A stretch of DNA of 64,000 nucleotides from Mesodorylaimus sp. YZB2_4 (Eukaryota > Nematoda > Enoplea > Dorylaimida > Dorylaimidae), in the NCBI GenBank assembly GCA_030248295.1, contig JASANH010000952.1, positions 62,001 to 126,000 on the forward strand, read 5' to 3'. Under the pieces are notes generated by a model that was not told the DNA's origin, ran no database searches, and worked only from the letters and a program-made list of their open reading frames with translations. Numbering within the stretch: the stretch's first letter is position 1; each line of letters starts with the position of its first letter. This document shows positions 1 to 13,284 of this stretch, one piece after another. The position numbers and the translations under genes are program-made.

Positions 1-140
1 AGTGACCGGTGGAGCTTTTGCACCACGCCAAAAACCCAGGGCAGCCTACCAAGTCTTCCGACCTAGTACATGGCTGAAACGTCACCCTGACGGGTGACGC
101 TCCCAGCTGCCGGCTCCGTGCAGAGTATCGATTGCCAGTC
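1..140 (-). repeat. Dispersed repeat, LINE 3'-tail-like copy
   Basis: The reverse complement of this stretch matches 18690-18820 closely over about 130 bases, including the shared blocks AGGTCGGAAGACTTGGT and GGGTGACGTTTCAG. The 18.7 kb copy lies directly downstream of a degenerate LINE reverse transcriptase, so this is probably the 3' tail of the same family in opposite orientation. It is cut by the window edge. It contains the short palindromic module described in the findings. Confidence 0.7.
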
Positions 141-1597
141 GAACCTCTACACTACTCGTTTGGCTTTGTTTTCTCGATCCTGTGGCGTCCCGACCTCTTT
201 AATTTTTGGTGGACAAACTCGACCCAATCATTATGAAACTAGGGAAATTTCGAGCAGTAGCAAAAGTACAGAGGGAGTTCAAAAAGTTCGAAGCCTTCCG
301 CATGATCTGCAGCAGTGAAATATGTACTTTACGCTGCCACACATGCCAGTAGAATCCCTGCAAAAAATCACTTTGGTACATTCATGCGTTCTTGAGATAT
401 GGTCATCTATTTGGAAGCGGGTCTTGGCGCATTGGCGCATTGGCTAATCGGAAAATCCAAAAAAATTTATGAGGGGACAGATTTTCGAGTGACGATGAGG
501 TTAAACCAGCGACTGCAGCTTTTTTTTTGAAGGGTGTGAGTAATATTCTTTTTTACAGGTATGCACGCGGTGCACCGAAGTTTAAACAAGCGTATTGGTC
601 TAAGGGGATGTTTTGTCGAAAATGAATAAGCATGGCATTGTACAGTTTTAATTAAAATGTGGCCAGGCCACGAAATTTTTGAACTCCCCTCGTACCTCCC
701 GTCTATGAACAAATGCACATACACAAATCGTCAACATTTATCTCACAACATGTAAAATATACCTCATATACTCCGCAATTTTGTGAATCATCTATGGCTG
801 CGCTACTCTCATCGATTTGGATTTTTTTTAGGCGGAGTGTCAAATCGTTTTTTAAAACCCCGTCTTTTTCCGCCAAACATTGAACATACCTGCAAATCAG
901 GTGATGACCGTTGCTTTGTAGTGGTCTGTCTATCAGAGTGGGAAAAACGCCATGGTGGGGAAACCATCTCACAATATTTTTGTGTGAGTCATCCAAAGCA
1001 GGCGGCACAGTCAGCGAGGGTTCAGCTAGCAAACTGATTTCCCTCGTGTAGGATTGAACATGTGATGAGCCAAGCCGCTTTGTAGATAAACACCGAACCA
1101 CTTTCCAGTTGCTGTTGTGGCAATTTTCTTTTTGTGTTTTTTAGCAAACAACGAAATCGCCTTCAACAGAAAATGTTTTGATTATCAATAAATCAATACA
1201 TATCAATACATTTACTGTACACTGTAGGCTCATAATTTGAAAATTTTTCAAAGTAAGTCTCTTACATAACAGAAAGCGCACTCATAGATGTTATTTGCAT
1301 ACTGCTTATCGCTGCTCTAAAAATATCTTGTTTTGTAATCATTCGTCTATGGTAATTAATTTCTTCATTTTTAAATCATACAGTATACCAGTACGTACGA
1401 GCATACGCATATGCCTAACGATATATCAACCCTATTAGTGTACATAGCCTAATACGTCAGCAGCACCACCTGCTCGTGCTCAGGCGTGAGTTCGATACAA
1501 ACATCCATGATAATGGAACTTTGCATAATCTACTTTAGAGTCACTTCATATTCGCTTACGGATATTTGTTTCAAAAATTAAAAAATTCCCGTTTCAG

Positions 1598-4500
1598 AAT
1601 TATGCGCCGTTTCTGCTCAAAGCTGAGAAAGCTTGGCAGCCTGGCGGACGATTGGCGTACGAAGAATGGGAAACGATAAAAGCTATTTGGCTAGACGAAG
1701 GGACTCAAAAATGTTTTCGACGCTCAGATGAATATCAACTCGATGATTCGACAAAATAGTAAGCAGCAGCTTTTTAAAGCTTCTCCACAGTTTATAGAAC
1801 CATTTTAGTTTCTGTGACGACATCGATAGAATTTCTTCACCGACTTTTGTGCCATCGGAGCAAGACATACTACGCTCTCGCGTCAGCACCCTTGGCATCG
1901 TTGAAATTTCGTTTCCTCTGAATGGACTGACAATTAGGTAATGATTTTTCACTGCTTACACACGGCACTTGAAAGCGTGTACATAAGTACAGTAGGTACG
2001 GGGACACTCCTCGCGCACAGATAAGTAGCTGCTCCTGGAATTTCCCGTGCTTTTCTTACACGAATTTATCAGCTTTAGAGCTTTAATAAAAGCCCGACAC
2101 AACGAGTGTATTACGTCAAATTACGTCATTACGTCTGTCTTACGTCAAAGTCATCAATAATGGAGAGCATGAATTTTTACTTTATAATTGTGTGAGGAAG
2201 CTGTCTGATGAGCTAGCCCACGCACAAGGCACTCTTATTATATGCGCACGATCAGATTACTGCCTGCGACCATCAATGACAAAATGGTAGGCGAGCAGCT
2301 CGTCCTGATTAGCCCGGGACTTGTGCGAATGTATGTAGAATGAATTATATTATTGAAGGGTTCTGACGGCAGGGACAGGCCTAGGGGATGTCGCGGACAG
2401 GTCAAGTCTGACGCAGTAACAAGTTGGTATGAGCGGTCGAAAGCTCTCTCTTCGTTAAGAACTCGTGCGCCTGAACATAATACTCAGTACAGTAGAAGAA
2501 AACTTTTATTTTCATGGACTTCATTATCTTCATGGACTTCATGGATTTTCATAGAAGAAAAGTTTGTTTTTTTACTTTCATGGACTCCATTTGAGAAATG
2601 ATGTCCGTTTTCTTTTTTTCTGACCAGCGCTCAAACTTTCTGCTAGGCAAGGCTGTGCCAGCACACGCAGCAGCTTTTTCTGTGTGTCTCCTGTAGGAGC
2701 ACTTCCACGATGGTATCCTGGACCAACCACAAACTTTCTCGGGCGATGACGGGCAAGCCCTGAGCTTTGCTAGTGTTCGACAGCCGAGACTGTCTCCTCG
2801 TTTGGTTTCCCACTTTCCACTCGGAGCACCTCTAGGATACCGGGTGAGTCACCCACGGCCTGTCGTTCTAGGTCAGCGAGGGTTTATAGTTCGCAAACCG
2901 ATCTCCGCCACCGGGGATCGAACCTAGGACGAACTCAGCCACTCGCTACCTTTCAAGATGGGTGGATGAGCGCTGAAACCATCTATCGCGCTGTCCAAGC
3001 GCTCTGTCAAGTGTTTGCTGCTGTGGCATAACAGGAACATGTATCGAAGTTCTCCCAAAAAAGTAATATTCTAAAAACTTTAAAGCAGACATCTTTGCAG
3101 TGCATTGAATTCAGTGAACCTGTAAGTTTCCGGTACCTTCTTCTCCATAAACATGAGAGAATAATCTCTTGACTGAGCGTGACTCATGGCATATACTGCC
3201 TCACGATCAGTGCATAGGTACCCCATATTACCTGGGGAAATTGAACGATGAGAAACTAAATGAGTATCAAAAAGTATTTGAGAAAAGGAATTATTAAAAA
3301 GGAAACGGGTCCAAGAAGAGGAAATTTTTCGAGAAGGAAAATAATTGAGTTTTCCAGTTATTAGGTAAGCTGCTACGAAATTCCGGCAAAAAATAAGTGC
3401 ACCACAAAAACAGTCCTTGTGGAATATAAATTAACATGGGCGATGTGACTCAATTTTCATGAACGCAGTTCCTGCGTGTTGGCGGGAAGATTAGGCCTAC
3501 GATGAGTCATAACAGAAATCGGCGCGGACCGAAAGCTTTTCCCTACCCCGCTTCTTTACTTGATTTTATCATGACGCACTCATTGCCGCGCTGCACTCAT
3601 TTCTGCTAGCTCGGCTTCCAGACTGTTGCGCCTGTTGTCTGCCAGGCATAAAAGCAGGGCAACTTATGCGAGTGCTTCCTCCATGAGCACCTCCGCCGAG
3701 GGTGTCGCCATTCTGTACAGGACCCGGGTGATAACAATCGAAATAGGAAAGGGAGATGATACCTTCGACTGGTCTTAAACAAACAGTTTTACGATTGTAT
3801 GCTTGCTAGCTACCAAGCCATCGCGATTAGGGTTCCCCCTTACGATAACGACGATGAGAGAGTGTTCTTCTTGAGTGGTGTTCGAGGATCAAAGTTTCCC
3901 ACGTTTCTTGAGCCAGCCGACTTATAAAATTATCGTTCTTACTTGTTAGCTGGTAAAGCTGGTAAAGGACTCCCCCCCCCGTCAGGATTGCTGACAGCAA
4001 TGCAGGGTCAATGCCTAAAAACTTTTAAAACTAAATGAGCCACCGGGCCCATGCTAAACCGTATGCTAGATATAAATTTTTATGCTTGTTTTCAGCTTTT
4101 TGATATTCTTCGATATGATTGATAAAGGAATAAAATTTTTGCTAATGAAAGACGCAGGAAAATTGCGTGAACCTGCCTTTCAAAAACACATATTTGCTAA
4201 AAAGTAACTATGCCATCACAAAGAAAAATCGAACCATTTTGATGCAGTCTCGGGCTCGGCTGACGTCTTTAGTGGAATTTGCACGTAGGAACAGGTAGAT
4301 TTTTCTCCAGAGAGAAAAAAATGAGTGATTTTATACTGTTTTTGACACGTTGAATTTAAATATTGCTTTTTTTTAACATCATTACTTCAAAGGTTGTCGC
4401 GAGTTAGATGGTGAAACAGAAAAAGTCTACGGAGCAAAAGACTGCAAAAAGTGGGAAGAATCTTGTTCAATTCGATCGTTTTCAGCAGACAATGTGCTCA

Positions 4501-7099
4501 TCGAATGCTAGCCAGATTGATCTAACGCTCTAGCGGCGCGACACATTCATTGTTCCACTGATGGGGTCGTTTGATAATTTAAATTATCTGCTTGTGTATG
4601 CACCCCCCTCACCCCAACTGGCAATATTGGACGCCAGGGTTCCGCCTTCGCCAGCGTCGACCGTACTGACTTTTTAGACCGGACCCGTACCTGGAGCCTG
4701 CATGGCCGTACCGTACCGTGCTGATATAAAACTCCATCTTGACAGCCGAAAAATTTTAAAATTTTTTTCAAAAGATCTGATAGATATTTTAAGTGAAGGC
4801 TTTCTAACTCTGGTGTGCATTTCAAAAATCGTCATGCCAATTATATTCATCCACTTCTTCGTTGTAAACAGTTTGATTATCGCCGGGTTTAAAGACATTG
4901 TAAACAGCAGCAGCAAAGAAGTATGGTAGTCTAGGTTTGAGATACCAAAGTCTTTGACTTCATAGCGGTCTCCACTCCTTTGATATCGCAGATTACCAGG
5001 AATCCTTCTGCTCCATCATGCGACTAGACCTATTTGCTCAAAGGCTAGATCTGAACTCATGATCTTCAACTACAATGATATGAGAAATGTATGATGAGCG
5101 TGGTATAAATCTGTGTCGCGACGCCTGGTGATCCATGCTCATACAAAAGATCCAAAAGCCCCCTGTTCTGATGTCTTACACAAAGATGCCAACAAAATTT
5201 TTTAATTAAGGGCGGGATGGATGAGAAAACATTGCAGAAAACATCTGTTAAAATTTAATCAACATATGGGCTCTCTAACCAGCGCTTCGAAAAATTGAAG
5301 GCAAGGACTTTAATCTTTTATGCAGGAAACTGTAGCATGGTACGCGCCTCAAATTCAGCAGCAGCGACTCCATGAATGACTACATTCCGATTTAAGAAAG
5401 CAGCATTTTTAGCAGCGCTGGGCGATCACAGCCCCAAAGACAGGTACTAGCATCAGGATTACAATATAAGATGCTCTGCGAGTAAATGCTTGAAATTTTT
5501 GTCACTTTTTGAGATTTGAAGCGAATGAATGTACCCGAGTGTTGAATTACACACAAAATATTGTGAAACTCGGTACGGCCGTACCGGCCTATTTTCAGTG
5601 CCGTACCTGTACCGTATCACCCTGAGTACGTCGGTACGGTGGTACAGTTGACCCTGGCGCCTGCGTTATTACTGAATTGTATGAGGTAGTAGCGTATCCC
5701 TGGGAAGCACTGATACGATGCCTTTGATGGAGAAGTTGATGATACTTATCTAGTCAATGATCAGTACAGTATATATGTACATGGGGGCATCGACAGGGTA
5801 TATAGTTCTCACTAACTCACGTACAGTGCGCAACCTCAAAAAAGCTGTCCTGGGGTAAAGATTGCGGTAGAATTCATGCGAAAAGCATTCAGATTACCCC
5901 CGCTTTCCATCGAAAAGGTCGCAAGGACGCCTGGGTTGGGACTTTGGCCTTAAGGAAAGACTTCCTGCGCTGATTTTGGGCTTAACGCACAAAACACTTT
6001 GAGAACTTGAATTCCGTGAGATGTTTGAATTTTTGTTTTCCCACTCTTTAGGAATTAATGAACTGTACATCAGATTTGACCAAAACCTGTCAGCGAACCA
6101 TGCATAACGAGTCTTATATGCCGGCCAAACATTTCCGTTGACAAAACATCTTTGTCTTTCAGGGTTATTGATGTCGGTGGCCAACGTTCACAGCGCAAAA
6201 AGTGGATACACTGTTTCGAAGGCGTCAATGGCCTCATTTTTATCGCCGCCTTGAGTGAATATAATCAAACGCTTTTCGAAGATAATGCTGTGGTAAGTTC
6301 GAGGCATTTTTCCTAGCCTTTCTTAAACAGGTTAGGCATTCAACAGGCTTTTTTACACAAAGGAAGGAAATCCCTTTTTTGTTCTCATGGATCCATGCAA
6401 TTTATCCATCCATGGCTCCTATAGCTATCAAAAAATGCTTGCATGAATGATTGAATCTGACGTAAGACAAAGTATGGGGCACCTCGCCCAGGGTCTATCT
6501 ATTGTACTTACGGTTCGTCGCTTGACGAACTCTATCGTCCCATGCTCGTCATTAGCGAGGTGCTCCCTGCTGCAAGACTTTGTCCTTGATTAACAAGCTT
6601 CCGACTACCCTGAAAAACGCCCTTGAAAGGCGTCTACATAGGTACTCTTGGCAGGCAAGCAATAGAATTCATCTAACTTTTTAGAACCGTATGCACGAGT
6701 CGCTAAGATTGTTCGAAACGATTTGTAATTGTCAATGGTTCATCAAAACACCGATCGTCTTGTTTTTAAACAAAAAAGACATATTCGCTGAGAAATTGAA
6801 GACATTTTCGATCAGAATTGCTTTCCCTGACTATAAAGGTAACGTGTGCGAGCCGAACCGGTTTTCCTCGATTTAGGGAATACTAAACTATTGACTGCTT
6901 TTCTCATACAGGTGCAAATGAGTTCGACGAAGTGTCAGATTTTATTCAAACACAGTTTCATAATCAGAAGAAAGATCATAAGAAAATTATTTACGTCCAT
7001 AAAACTTGCGCAACTGACACAAAAAATATTCAATTCGTTTTGGATTCGTGTTTCGACATGATTTTGACTAATAACATGAAAAAAAGTGGGCTTTACTAA
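1598..7099 (+). CDS. Heterotrimeric G-protein alpha subunit, 5'-partial
   Basis: GTP-binding alpha subunit that relays GPCR signals at the inner face of the plasma membrane. Five exons are readable: 1598-1758, 1809-1937, 6163-6292, 6685-6838 and 6912-7099. All junctions are GT/AG and the phases join into 253 codons plus stop. Visible family motifs are the LWLDEGTQ helical-domain segment, switch I with [12 protein letters not shown] (catalytic Arg and Mg-binding Thr), switch II DVGGQRS, the guanine-specificity motif FLNKKD, and TCATDT near the end. The first about 100 residues, with the P-loop GAGESGKS and the acylated N-terminus, are missing. Exon 1598 opens at a splice acceptor and no P-loop exon is seen in 1-1597, so the 5' exons lie beyond the window. 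The C-terminus is NNMKKSGLY, closest in style to Gi/Go, but Ser replaces the Cys four residues from the end that pertussis toxin modifies. The subclass is therefore left open. Confidence 0.93.
1938..6162 (+). other. Long repeat-bearing intron of the G-alpha gene
   Basis: A 4.2 kb intron between phase-2 exons (AG|G codon). It contains the SINE-like copy at about 2640-3005, clusters of GTACCG-type motifs at about 4670-4730 and 5570-5650, and otherwise nothing recognisable. The other introns of this gene are short (50, 392 and 73 bases). Confidence 0.75.
2640..3005 (-). repeat. SINE-like dispersed repeat copy
   Basis: Read on the minus strand, this matches the repeat at 36300-36520. Shared pieces are the 'GGCCGTGGGTG' block, the 'GAGGTGCTCCGA' block, an 'ACCAAACGAGGAGACAGTCTC' versus 'GCCAAACGAGGGGACAGTCTC' block, and a 'CTGTCGAACAC' versus 'CTATCGAACAC' block. 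A B-box-like GGTTCGATCCC occurs near the 5' end, as expected of a tRNA-derived SINE. Boundaries are approximate. Confidence 0.6.
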
Positions 7100-7385
7100 T
7101 AATGGGGGCGCTTCCTGCCTTGGACTCTTGCCATATTTTGGCCAGATATTGAATGCTACGTTGAGTATAATATGGGTATTTACTAGTGCGTGCTGCTAAA
7201 TTGATTTTTATTGGGTGTCAAAATATTAAAAGCTGTGATTGAGTCGAATAAGCCTTGCCAAAGTGGCAGGAAATTTTTTTGATTGTGTATTTCTGATTCG
7301 TCACTCAGTCGCGTAAACCTGTCGTAAGGTGCATGTGAACATTTGAATTTTTTTCATTTTGTGATTCTTGTACAGAGCATATACC

Positions 7386-7391
7386 AATAAA
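7386..7391 (+). promoter_or_regulatory. Polyadenylation signal of the G-alpha gene
   Basis: AATAAA lies 287 bases after the G-alpha stop codon. No nearer AATAAA is seen in the presumed 3' UTR. Confidence 0.5.
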
Positions 7392-8265
7392 AAAACGTAT
7401 TTTCTACAGGGTTAGATTGTTTTGGGTGGTGGTACCTTGACAGTACCATCAAATCTTTGTTCGTTAAGGATGATTTTTTTATTCTGGAGAAAAGGGGCAG
7501 CAGAAAATTGCATACACAGTCACAGGACACCTTTCAGTGCATTCAAGCCGACGTACGACCGACGATGACGACTGGTATGACCGCAATGAAATGCAAGGGA
7601 ACTGTGGATGTACAGTATATACTGTACTGCTTATGCATTGCGCGGCATATACAGTACTGTCAGTACAAATATATTTCGCTGTTTCCTACGTTTAGCCGTT
7701 TAATTGGGGGGAGGGGGAAGTACTGTGGTTCAAAACAAAATGTCCTCATCGACAAATCGTTTTGAGAAAAGATCAAGATTCTGTGGCACTTGCAGTAGGG
7801 GCCCCTCCATACCCCTTTTATATCCGTCATTAGTCTTCACAGCGACCCGTCCATATCAGCGCAACCGAAAACCCGAGCGATTTTCGGTTGGGTCAGGATC
7901 ATGTTTGTTGTGTCTAAGCATGCGACACTTCCACTTCGCTCACATGGCGGCGGCTTCGGGCTGATCTTACAAGCGAGCGGTCCAAGGTCTTCAAAAGCCC
8001 AAGCCTGGTAGAAAGTCTTATTTCTACATAATATCGATCACCAAGACCCCGATTCGTACAACAACACACCAGGCGTGTTCCCCCCCCCCCCCCCCCCCCC
8101 AGGGTGCCCGCAACTGCTCTTTGCAATGATACACTAGCGTGGCTGCTGGTCGAATGCACCCGGTCCTAAGATGCCCAAGCTGGTGAACAGTTCCACTGTC
8201 AATGGCGCAGTAAAGACTTTTGTCAACACCAGAGGATCCTTTACGAAGCACAACAAAGCACGACG

Positions 8266-8646
8266 ATGTCTCAACAGTTCGAGATCTTACCCAGACAAAT
8301 CAAGTCAATCAAGACAAACCTGCCCTGGTGTCAACTTCTGGACTCCTCCAGGATGAACCAAAGGAAACGACGACCGCAGAGGCCCTTTGAGAGTATGCTA
8401 ATCGAAGTCCCTGGCTTGCCCCTCAGTTCTGCGAATGGGCTCAACAACACAAGGGGTGGCTCCCCACAAATTCAGAACAACACAGATGGAACCGGATCGA
8501 GTGAAAACAAGCAAGGGAGAGTCCCGATCTCTCCTGGCGACCTGCTCTTATACCGCCCTGGCTCCTCCTTACCGAGCCAACTAATCGAGCCACACCTCAA
8601 AGAATTCCCGGCGCCCCCAAACGGCAATGGCTACAACACTAATTAA
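8266..8646 (+). CDS. Hypothetical 126-residue ORF
   Basis: An ATG-to-TAA frame of 126 codons encoding a Pro-, Asn- and Ser-rich polypeptide with no predicted membrane segment. I do not recognise it. Nothing shows splicing, a promoter or a neighbour partner. It begins about 165 bases after a poly-C run and ends before an AT-rich stretch. It could be an exon, a decayed retroelement coding piece or chance. Confidence 0.2.
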   Translation: MSQQFEILPRQIKSIKTNLPWCQLLDSSRMNQRKRRPQRPFESMLIEVPGLPLSSANGLNNTRGGSPQIQNNTDGTGSSENKQGRVPISPGDLLLYRPGSSLPSQLIEPHLKEFPAPPNGNGYNTN

Positions 8647-10980
8647 TTCTCGTTTATGCCAGGTTTTTCTGGGTCTTTTGCGTTTTTGGCGACAATGATT
8701 GCGAAATGTTTGTTTCACAGTTATAAATCATTTTTTTATTGTTTCATGACAACATAAATATACAGTGACATAAAATGAGTCAGGGGCGAGTTGTGCGGGG
8801 GCGAGACGCGTTGGCGGGGGGGCGACTTTTTCGCAAACCCTAACAATGGGGGCAGTAGGGGGGGGGGGGGGGGGGGGGGAACTAAACAGTCGCTATCGAC
8901 GTGTGCCTTGGTATCAAATGGCACATTAAAAAAAGGGATAAATATATTTTACAGGCAATTTATTTCCTCAGGATTTCCTTCCGGTAAAAAAATATATTTA
9001 TCATGGAGCCCAAAGCCGTCGTTGCCACATATAGGTAGACATCACATGCAAATCGCGGCAGGAACCCTGCGACCTGGGTGATTTGAAGCATTACAAATTT
9101 CAAGATGAAAGCTCGCAGTGGGCATCTTGGATAGCATGAAATTGCAGGAGATCAGAAGTTTTTGCAAGTTCATCCATTCATATCTGCAAGATGAAATTTG
9201 CAAGTTCCCCGCTGTTTTTTACCACAGCTAAGCGCAAATAGAAAAGCCCCATTGGGCAAAGCCTGATTGAAAATTCTATTTCATAAAGTGTAGGGTGTTC
9301 TGGCAATATGGGACAACAATGTGATATTTAGACAATTTCACAGTCCTCGAACAAAACAAAATTTCAATTTCTCGCTCTGCCGCTAATTACAGACTGTAGT
9401 GGATTTAAAGTCCCACACCTCAAAGCCTGTGGGCTCTTCACATTTTAAAGCTTTCACAGAAAAGCAACAAGTCTTCGCCTTTTTTTAAAAAGAAGACAAT
9501 TAATCAGAGTCATAAACTTGATAAACTATCGAAGAAAAACCATTTCTCATAATTCAACGCGCGCAAAGTCTTCGAAGTAAGGGACTTTCATCCATGTAAA
9601 ACTGTACGAGGCAGCCTAAAGCGGGAAATCCAAAGTTTCCGTTATCATATTCTGAAGTGACAACGCTTCATTAAAAGGTAGGCGTCCCAAGTGAAACTGG
9701 ACGCACTGACCGCAATTCGGGATCGATCCAAGCACAGCAGCTTGCTCGATCCGATTCCAAGTTCGGGCGAGGCTTTTTATAGCCGAAGGGCATGTCTCGG
9801 AGTGTTTTACCCTGTCAACAGACGAAACGGCTAGTGGAGAGATGGAGGATTAATGTCATAGCGACCTCTTGTTTGCGATCTTGGATCTGTCTATGTCGCG
9901 ACGGAGCGCGATGGATTCAAGACTCGCGTTACAGCCCAGGAGAAGTATCGTCGATCTGTGACTTTACAATGCGATTCTTTCCTCCTCCTATGCCGTAGTT
10001 CGTTTTCCTTTGGCTCATTCTTCGTTTCTGTCTCTGACGAGAGTGGTCGCCTGCTTATCTTTGTCCTCAAAAGACAGTGTGACGAAGCTTCTTTATACTC
10101 AGTCTCTCATCGCCGGCCGACCTGAGCGGTCGGTTCGCTCATTCTCTCTGCAACTATACGCTTCCACAACGCCGCTCTCGCTCCAGTCCAAGAGGTCCAA
10201 ATTGTCGCTGAACGTGAGGATTCGAGAACTGGGACGACTGGATGGTCATTCAGCAGACGATTGGTAAATAGAAGAGCCACGTCGTAGCGGATATTGTTGA
10301 TTCCTAACCTTGGTTCTTAGAAAAGCAATGAATCCACCTCTTGCCGAAGAACCAAGGTCAGGTTCATTCGCCCATACTGCACGTATGACAGGGAGCGCAC
10401 GCGGACCAAATCCAATAAAACCTTGCCAACAGTGCAAGTGTTCTTATTAATCATCAAAACAATCATCGGTGCGTTTGGGGCCCTTAGAAAATCAAGTTAA
10501 AAACTCGAAGGGGTGCCTAATTTATTCGAGAACGGAACCTTTGTGGGATCTAAGAACAAGCAGGGAGCTTTAAAAATTTTCTTCTAATGTAACTTTTCCA
10601 ATTTCGTTCTTCACTGCAGGTACAGTAGGAGCGCACGGGGTTTTTTACAATAACAAAATCCAGGGCTTCAAACTCTCGCATCAATTTTCTTCTGCGTCTT
10701 AGAGGGCCTGTCCCTGCCATCTTTAGTATCTCACGGTCAGAAGCTTCCAATGACGTTTAAAAATTCGCATTCGGCTAATGAGGGCAAACTGCCCCGCTCG
10801 CCCCATTTTGTCGTTCACTGGCACATTAATCTGATCATACAATAAGGAGAACGCTTACAGCACGAGTGCGGGTTAGCTTTATGAAAACTTTATTACATAA
10901 TATTAAAGGAAAAATCCATGCTCCTGGCTCTTACGAATTTCGGCGCAAGACAGATTAAACTTCGTCGCGCCTTTAGATGA

Positions 10981-10988
10981 ATGAGCGC
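10981..10988. repeat. Left target-site duplication ATGAGCGC
   Basis: Identical to 13285-13292, and both copies directly abut the inverted ends of the 2.3 kb hAT-type element. Confidence 0.8.
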
Positions 10989-13284
10989 TAGTGTTGCAAA
11001 TGACGTCGGTTTTTCAACTTGACTTTGACCTTGACTTTGACAGGGGTCTCGAAAAGTTTTTGACTTTGACTTTGACTTTGACTTTGACGGGGCAAAAATG
11101 CTTAATGTGGACATTGACATTGACATTGACTCAAAATTGAACTTTCGCAAAAATTTTAAAAACCCTCTGGACACGCCCCTTGTCCCACCGGGTAGCTCGA
11201 TCACGCATACCGCCCCTCCTTTCCACAGCCATCGCCCAAGTCTGGGGCGGAGGTTGGCTACGGCCAAGCCTGTCTGGGTGGGCAGGACGACTTCCCAATC
11301 TTGTTCAGTCTTCCTTTCGGACTAATATTGGGCTGGCGCGCTAGAGTAAACTGTTTTTTTTAAACACTGAAACTTTAACTGGCCAAATAAGATCCTGTAC
11401 ACACATTTTTTTATGCCAAGTAGGGTGTTCTGAATCACAGGCACTGCTAAATATTTTTGCAAGGTAGGTATGCATGAGTATAACCACGCGTCCTAGGAGG
11501 TATACAGCAGGAGCGATCATTATCTCTGTTTTGTGCCATGCTGCGAGGTACTTTTTTGTGGAATTTGATAGTTGATTGACTTGACTAACCGTAAGGAGAA
11601 GCTTAAAAACATCTGGATGCCTAAAAAGTGCGTTATATTATGCGGAATAGGCAAAAAAACAGAAAAATGCAAAAATCCTGATCCCGCTTTGGATTGCCCT
11701 AATCTTGATATACCCCTAATGACGACATTTTACTGTTCAGATCACCAGAGTGGAGAGATTGCACAAATGAGATATTGTAAGGCTGCAGCGCTTTGAGGCT
11801 TCCTTGAATCAGCCTGACTTGCACATGCATCAGACAAGTATCGTCTAAAACCAGTCTTCGAATAAGCTGGCACGTTGGCTTGCTCATCATGATACAGCAT
11901 GCAGAATCTTATTTCTGACGTGAGCACGGGCAGGGGTCTCGGTGAGAAGCAAGAGCGTCCCCTTTCCTTGAAATTCTAAAATTATCACGAGCTTCCTATT
12001 GGCCTGGCATTGATTGGGTCAGATAACTGAATGAATTGCTTCTTAAACTTTCGAACTGAAGAGCAAGCTTGAGTAGAAGGTTCTTCTGTTTCAAGGGGAC
12101 AGCCAAGAGTCAAGCACTGTCTGTATTGTTATTCTTTTTCATATTACAGTAACACGGGGTGGTGTGGTGTAGTTAATTCAGGGCTCAGACTTCGTTTGGA
12201 TTCTAACCACGCGCCGCTACTGGTTTGTCGAGCAGCAGTTTATGACAGAGATATCAATTAGCGTAGATACTTGTTATCAGTGGACTATTTGCATGATGTT
12301 TTGTTTTCCTGTTCGACTTAGGCCTTCGCACACGACCTCGTTCCTTTCGGGCAGGTTTTTCTTGATATTGGGTGACATGCAAATGCTATAGACCAGTGTA
12401 TTAGGATTAGTATATAAGGGCCGTGTTTTGGCCTTGTGAGGCAGAGTTGATATTCTCACTGGACCAATAAAGACCTCGATCCTTTCACGAAGCGTTGGTT
12501 ATGGCTCATCGCTTCCACGGACGAAGATTCAACCCTTATCAGCGTACTGTCGGTAAGCCCTAATTCTTACGTGGTGAAATCGGTTCCTGGGTGACATCTA
12601 ACATCCCCTAGACAAACTTTACCTGTATCCAGGAACCACTCTCATCACAGTGGGCCATCTCGGTTTATTAATCCTACTGACTTTTTCCCTCACACACATG
12701 ACATGACATGACTGAAAGTCCGAACAAAATTTGTTCAATATTGACGACTTATTTCCGCTTGCTCAATATTTAATAAAACGTCAGTTCTGTCCTGGCCCGT
12801 TTTGGCACGTGGTTTTGGTGCTTATCTGAATGCGTTTATTGCCAAAAGTAAAACTCTTTTCGCAAAAGATTTGGTGAAGCTGAAACAAAACCCGCCTAAC
12901 TCTAACATACAGTTACCACAAACTGTAAGGAATCTTTTACAAAACTGCGAGGAAGTGGCTCAGCATGTTTTGAAACAACATCAGAACGAGCGATTCGAAA
13001 CGGTATACAGAGATTGGTAAGGAAAATCTCACTCGTAAACTCTTGGTCTTGGCTCATGGATTTGAATAATGCATGCGCTAAATGTCAAAATTTTTTGACT
13101 TGTCGCAAGATTTTTGACTTTAAGTTTGACTTTGATAGGCGTCCCAAAAAATTTTTGGCTCTGACATTGACTTTGACTGAGGCCAGAAATTTTTTTGACA
13201 TTGATATTGACCTTTGACGGAATTTTTAAAACATACGATTTTGACAGGATTTTGACTTTGACATTGACGTCAATTGCAACACTA
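10989..13284 (+). mobile_element. hAT-type non-autonomous DNA transposon with 8-bp TSD
   Basis: The ends are inverted: TAGTGTTGCAAATGACGTC at 10989 and its complement-like TGACGTCAATTGCAACACTA ending at 13284. They are flanked by a perfect 8-base direct repeat ATGAGCGC at 10981-10988 and 13285-13292. An 8-bp target duplication with a short T/CAGTGTTG-type end is the signature of the hAT superfamily. Just inside each end are arrays of TGACTT/TTTGAC hexamers (about 11025-11140 and 13090-13280). No transposase is readable inside, so the copy is non-autonomous or decayed. It contains an LTR-like module near 12.3-12.6 kb. Confidence 0.8.
12270..12600 (+). repeat. LTR-like module (possible solo LTR)
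   Basis: TATATAAG at 12411 is followed 55 bases later by AATAAA at 12466. A TGGTGAAATCGG stretch that could be a tRNA primer site lies just beyond about 12570. This compact promoter plus polyadenylation layout is typical of an LTR. No second LTR or flanking duplication was found, so this remains an inference. Confidence 0.3.

Larger units (their letters stand above)
7392..10988. other. Gene-poor spacer with homopolymer tracts
   Basis: No recognisable gene. It holds a run of about 20 C at 8081-8100 and a run of about 22 G near 8858-8879, both prone to length error. The one ATG-started open frame worth noting is 8266-8646. The remainder is AT-rich and without family motifs. Confidence 0.6.

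Noticed and set aside
4635..5655. Possible hAT element with CAGGGT ends and GTACCG-rich interior
   Set aside because: Only a few terminal bases match in inverse and the flanking octamers (TTGGACGC and GCGCCTGC) do not agree.
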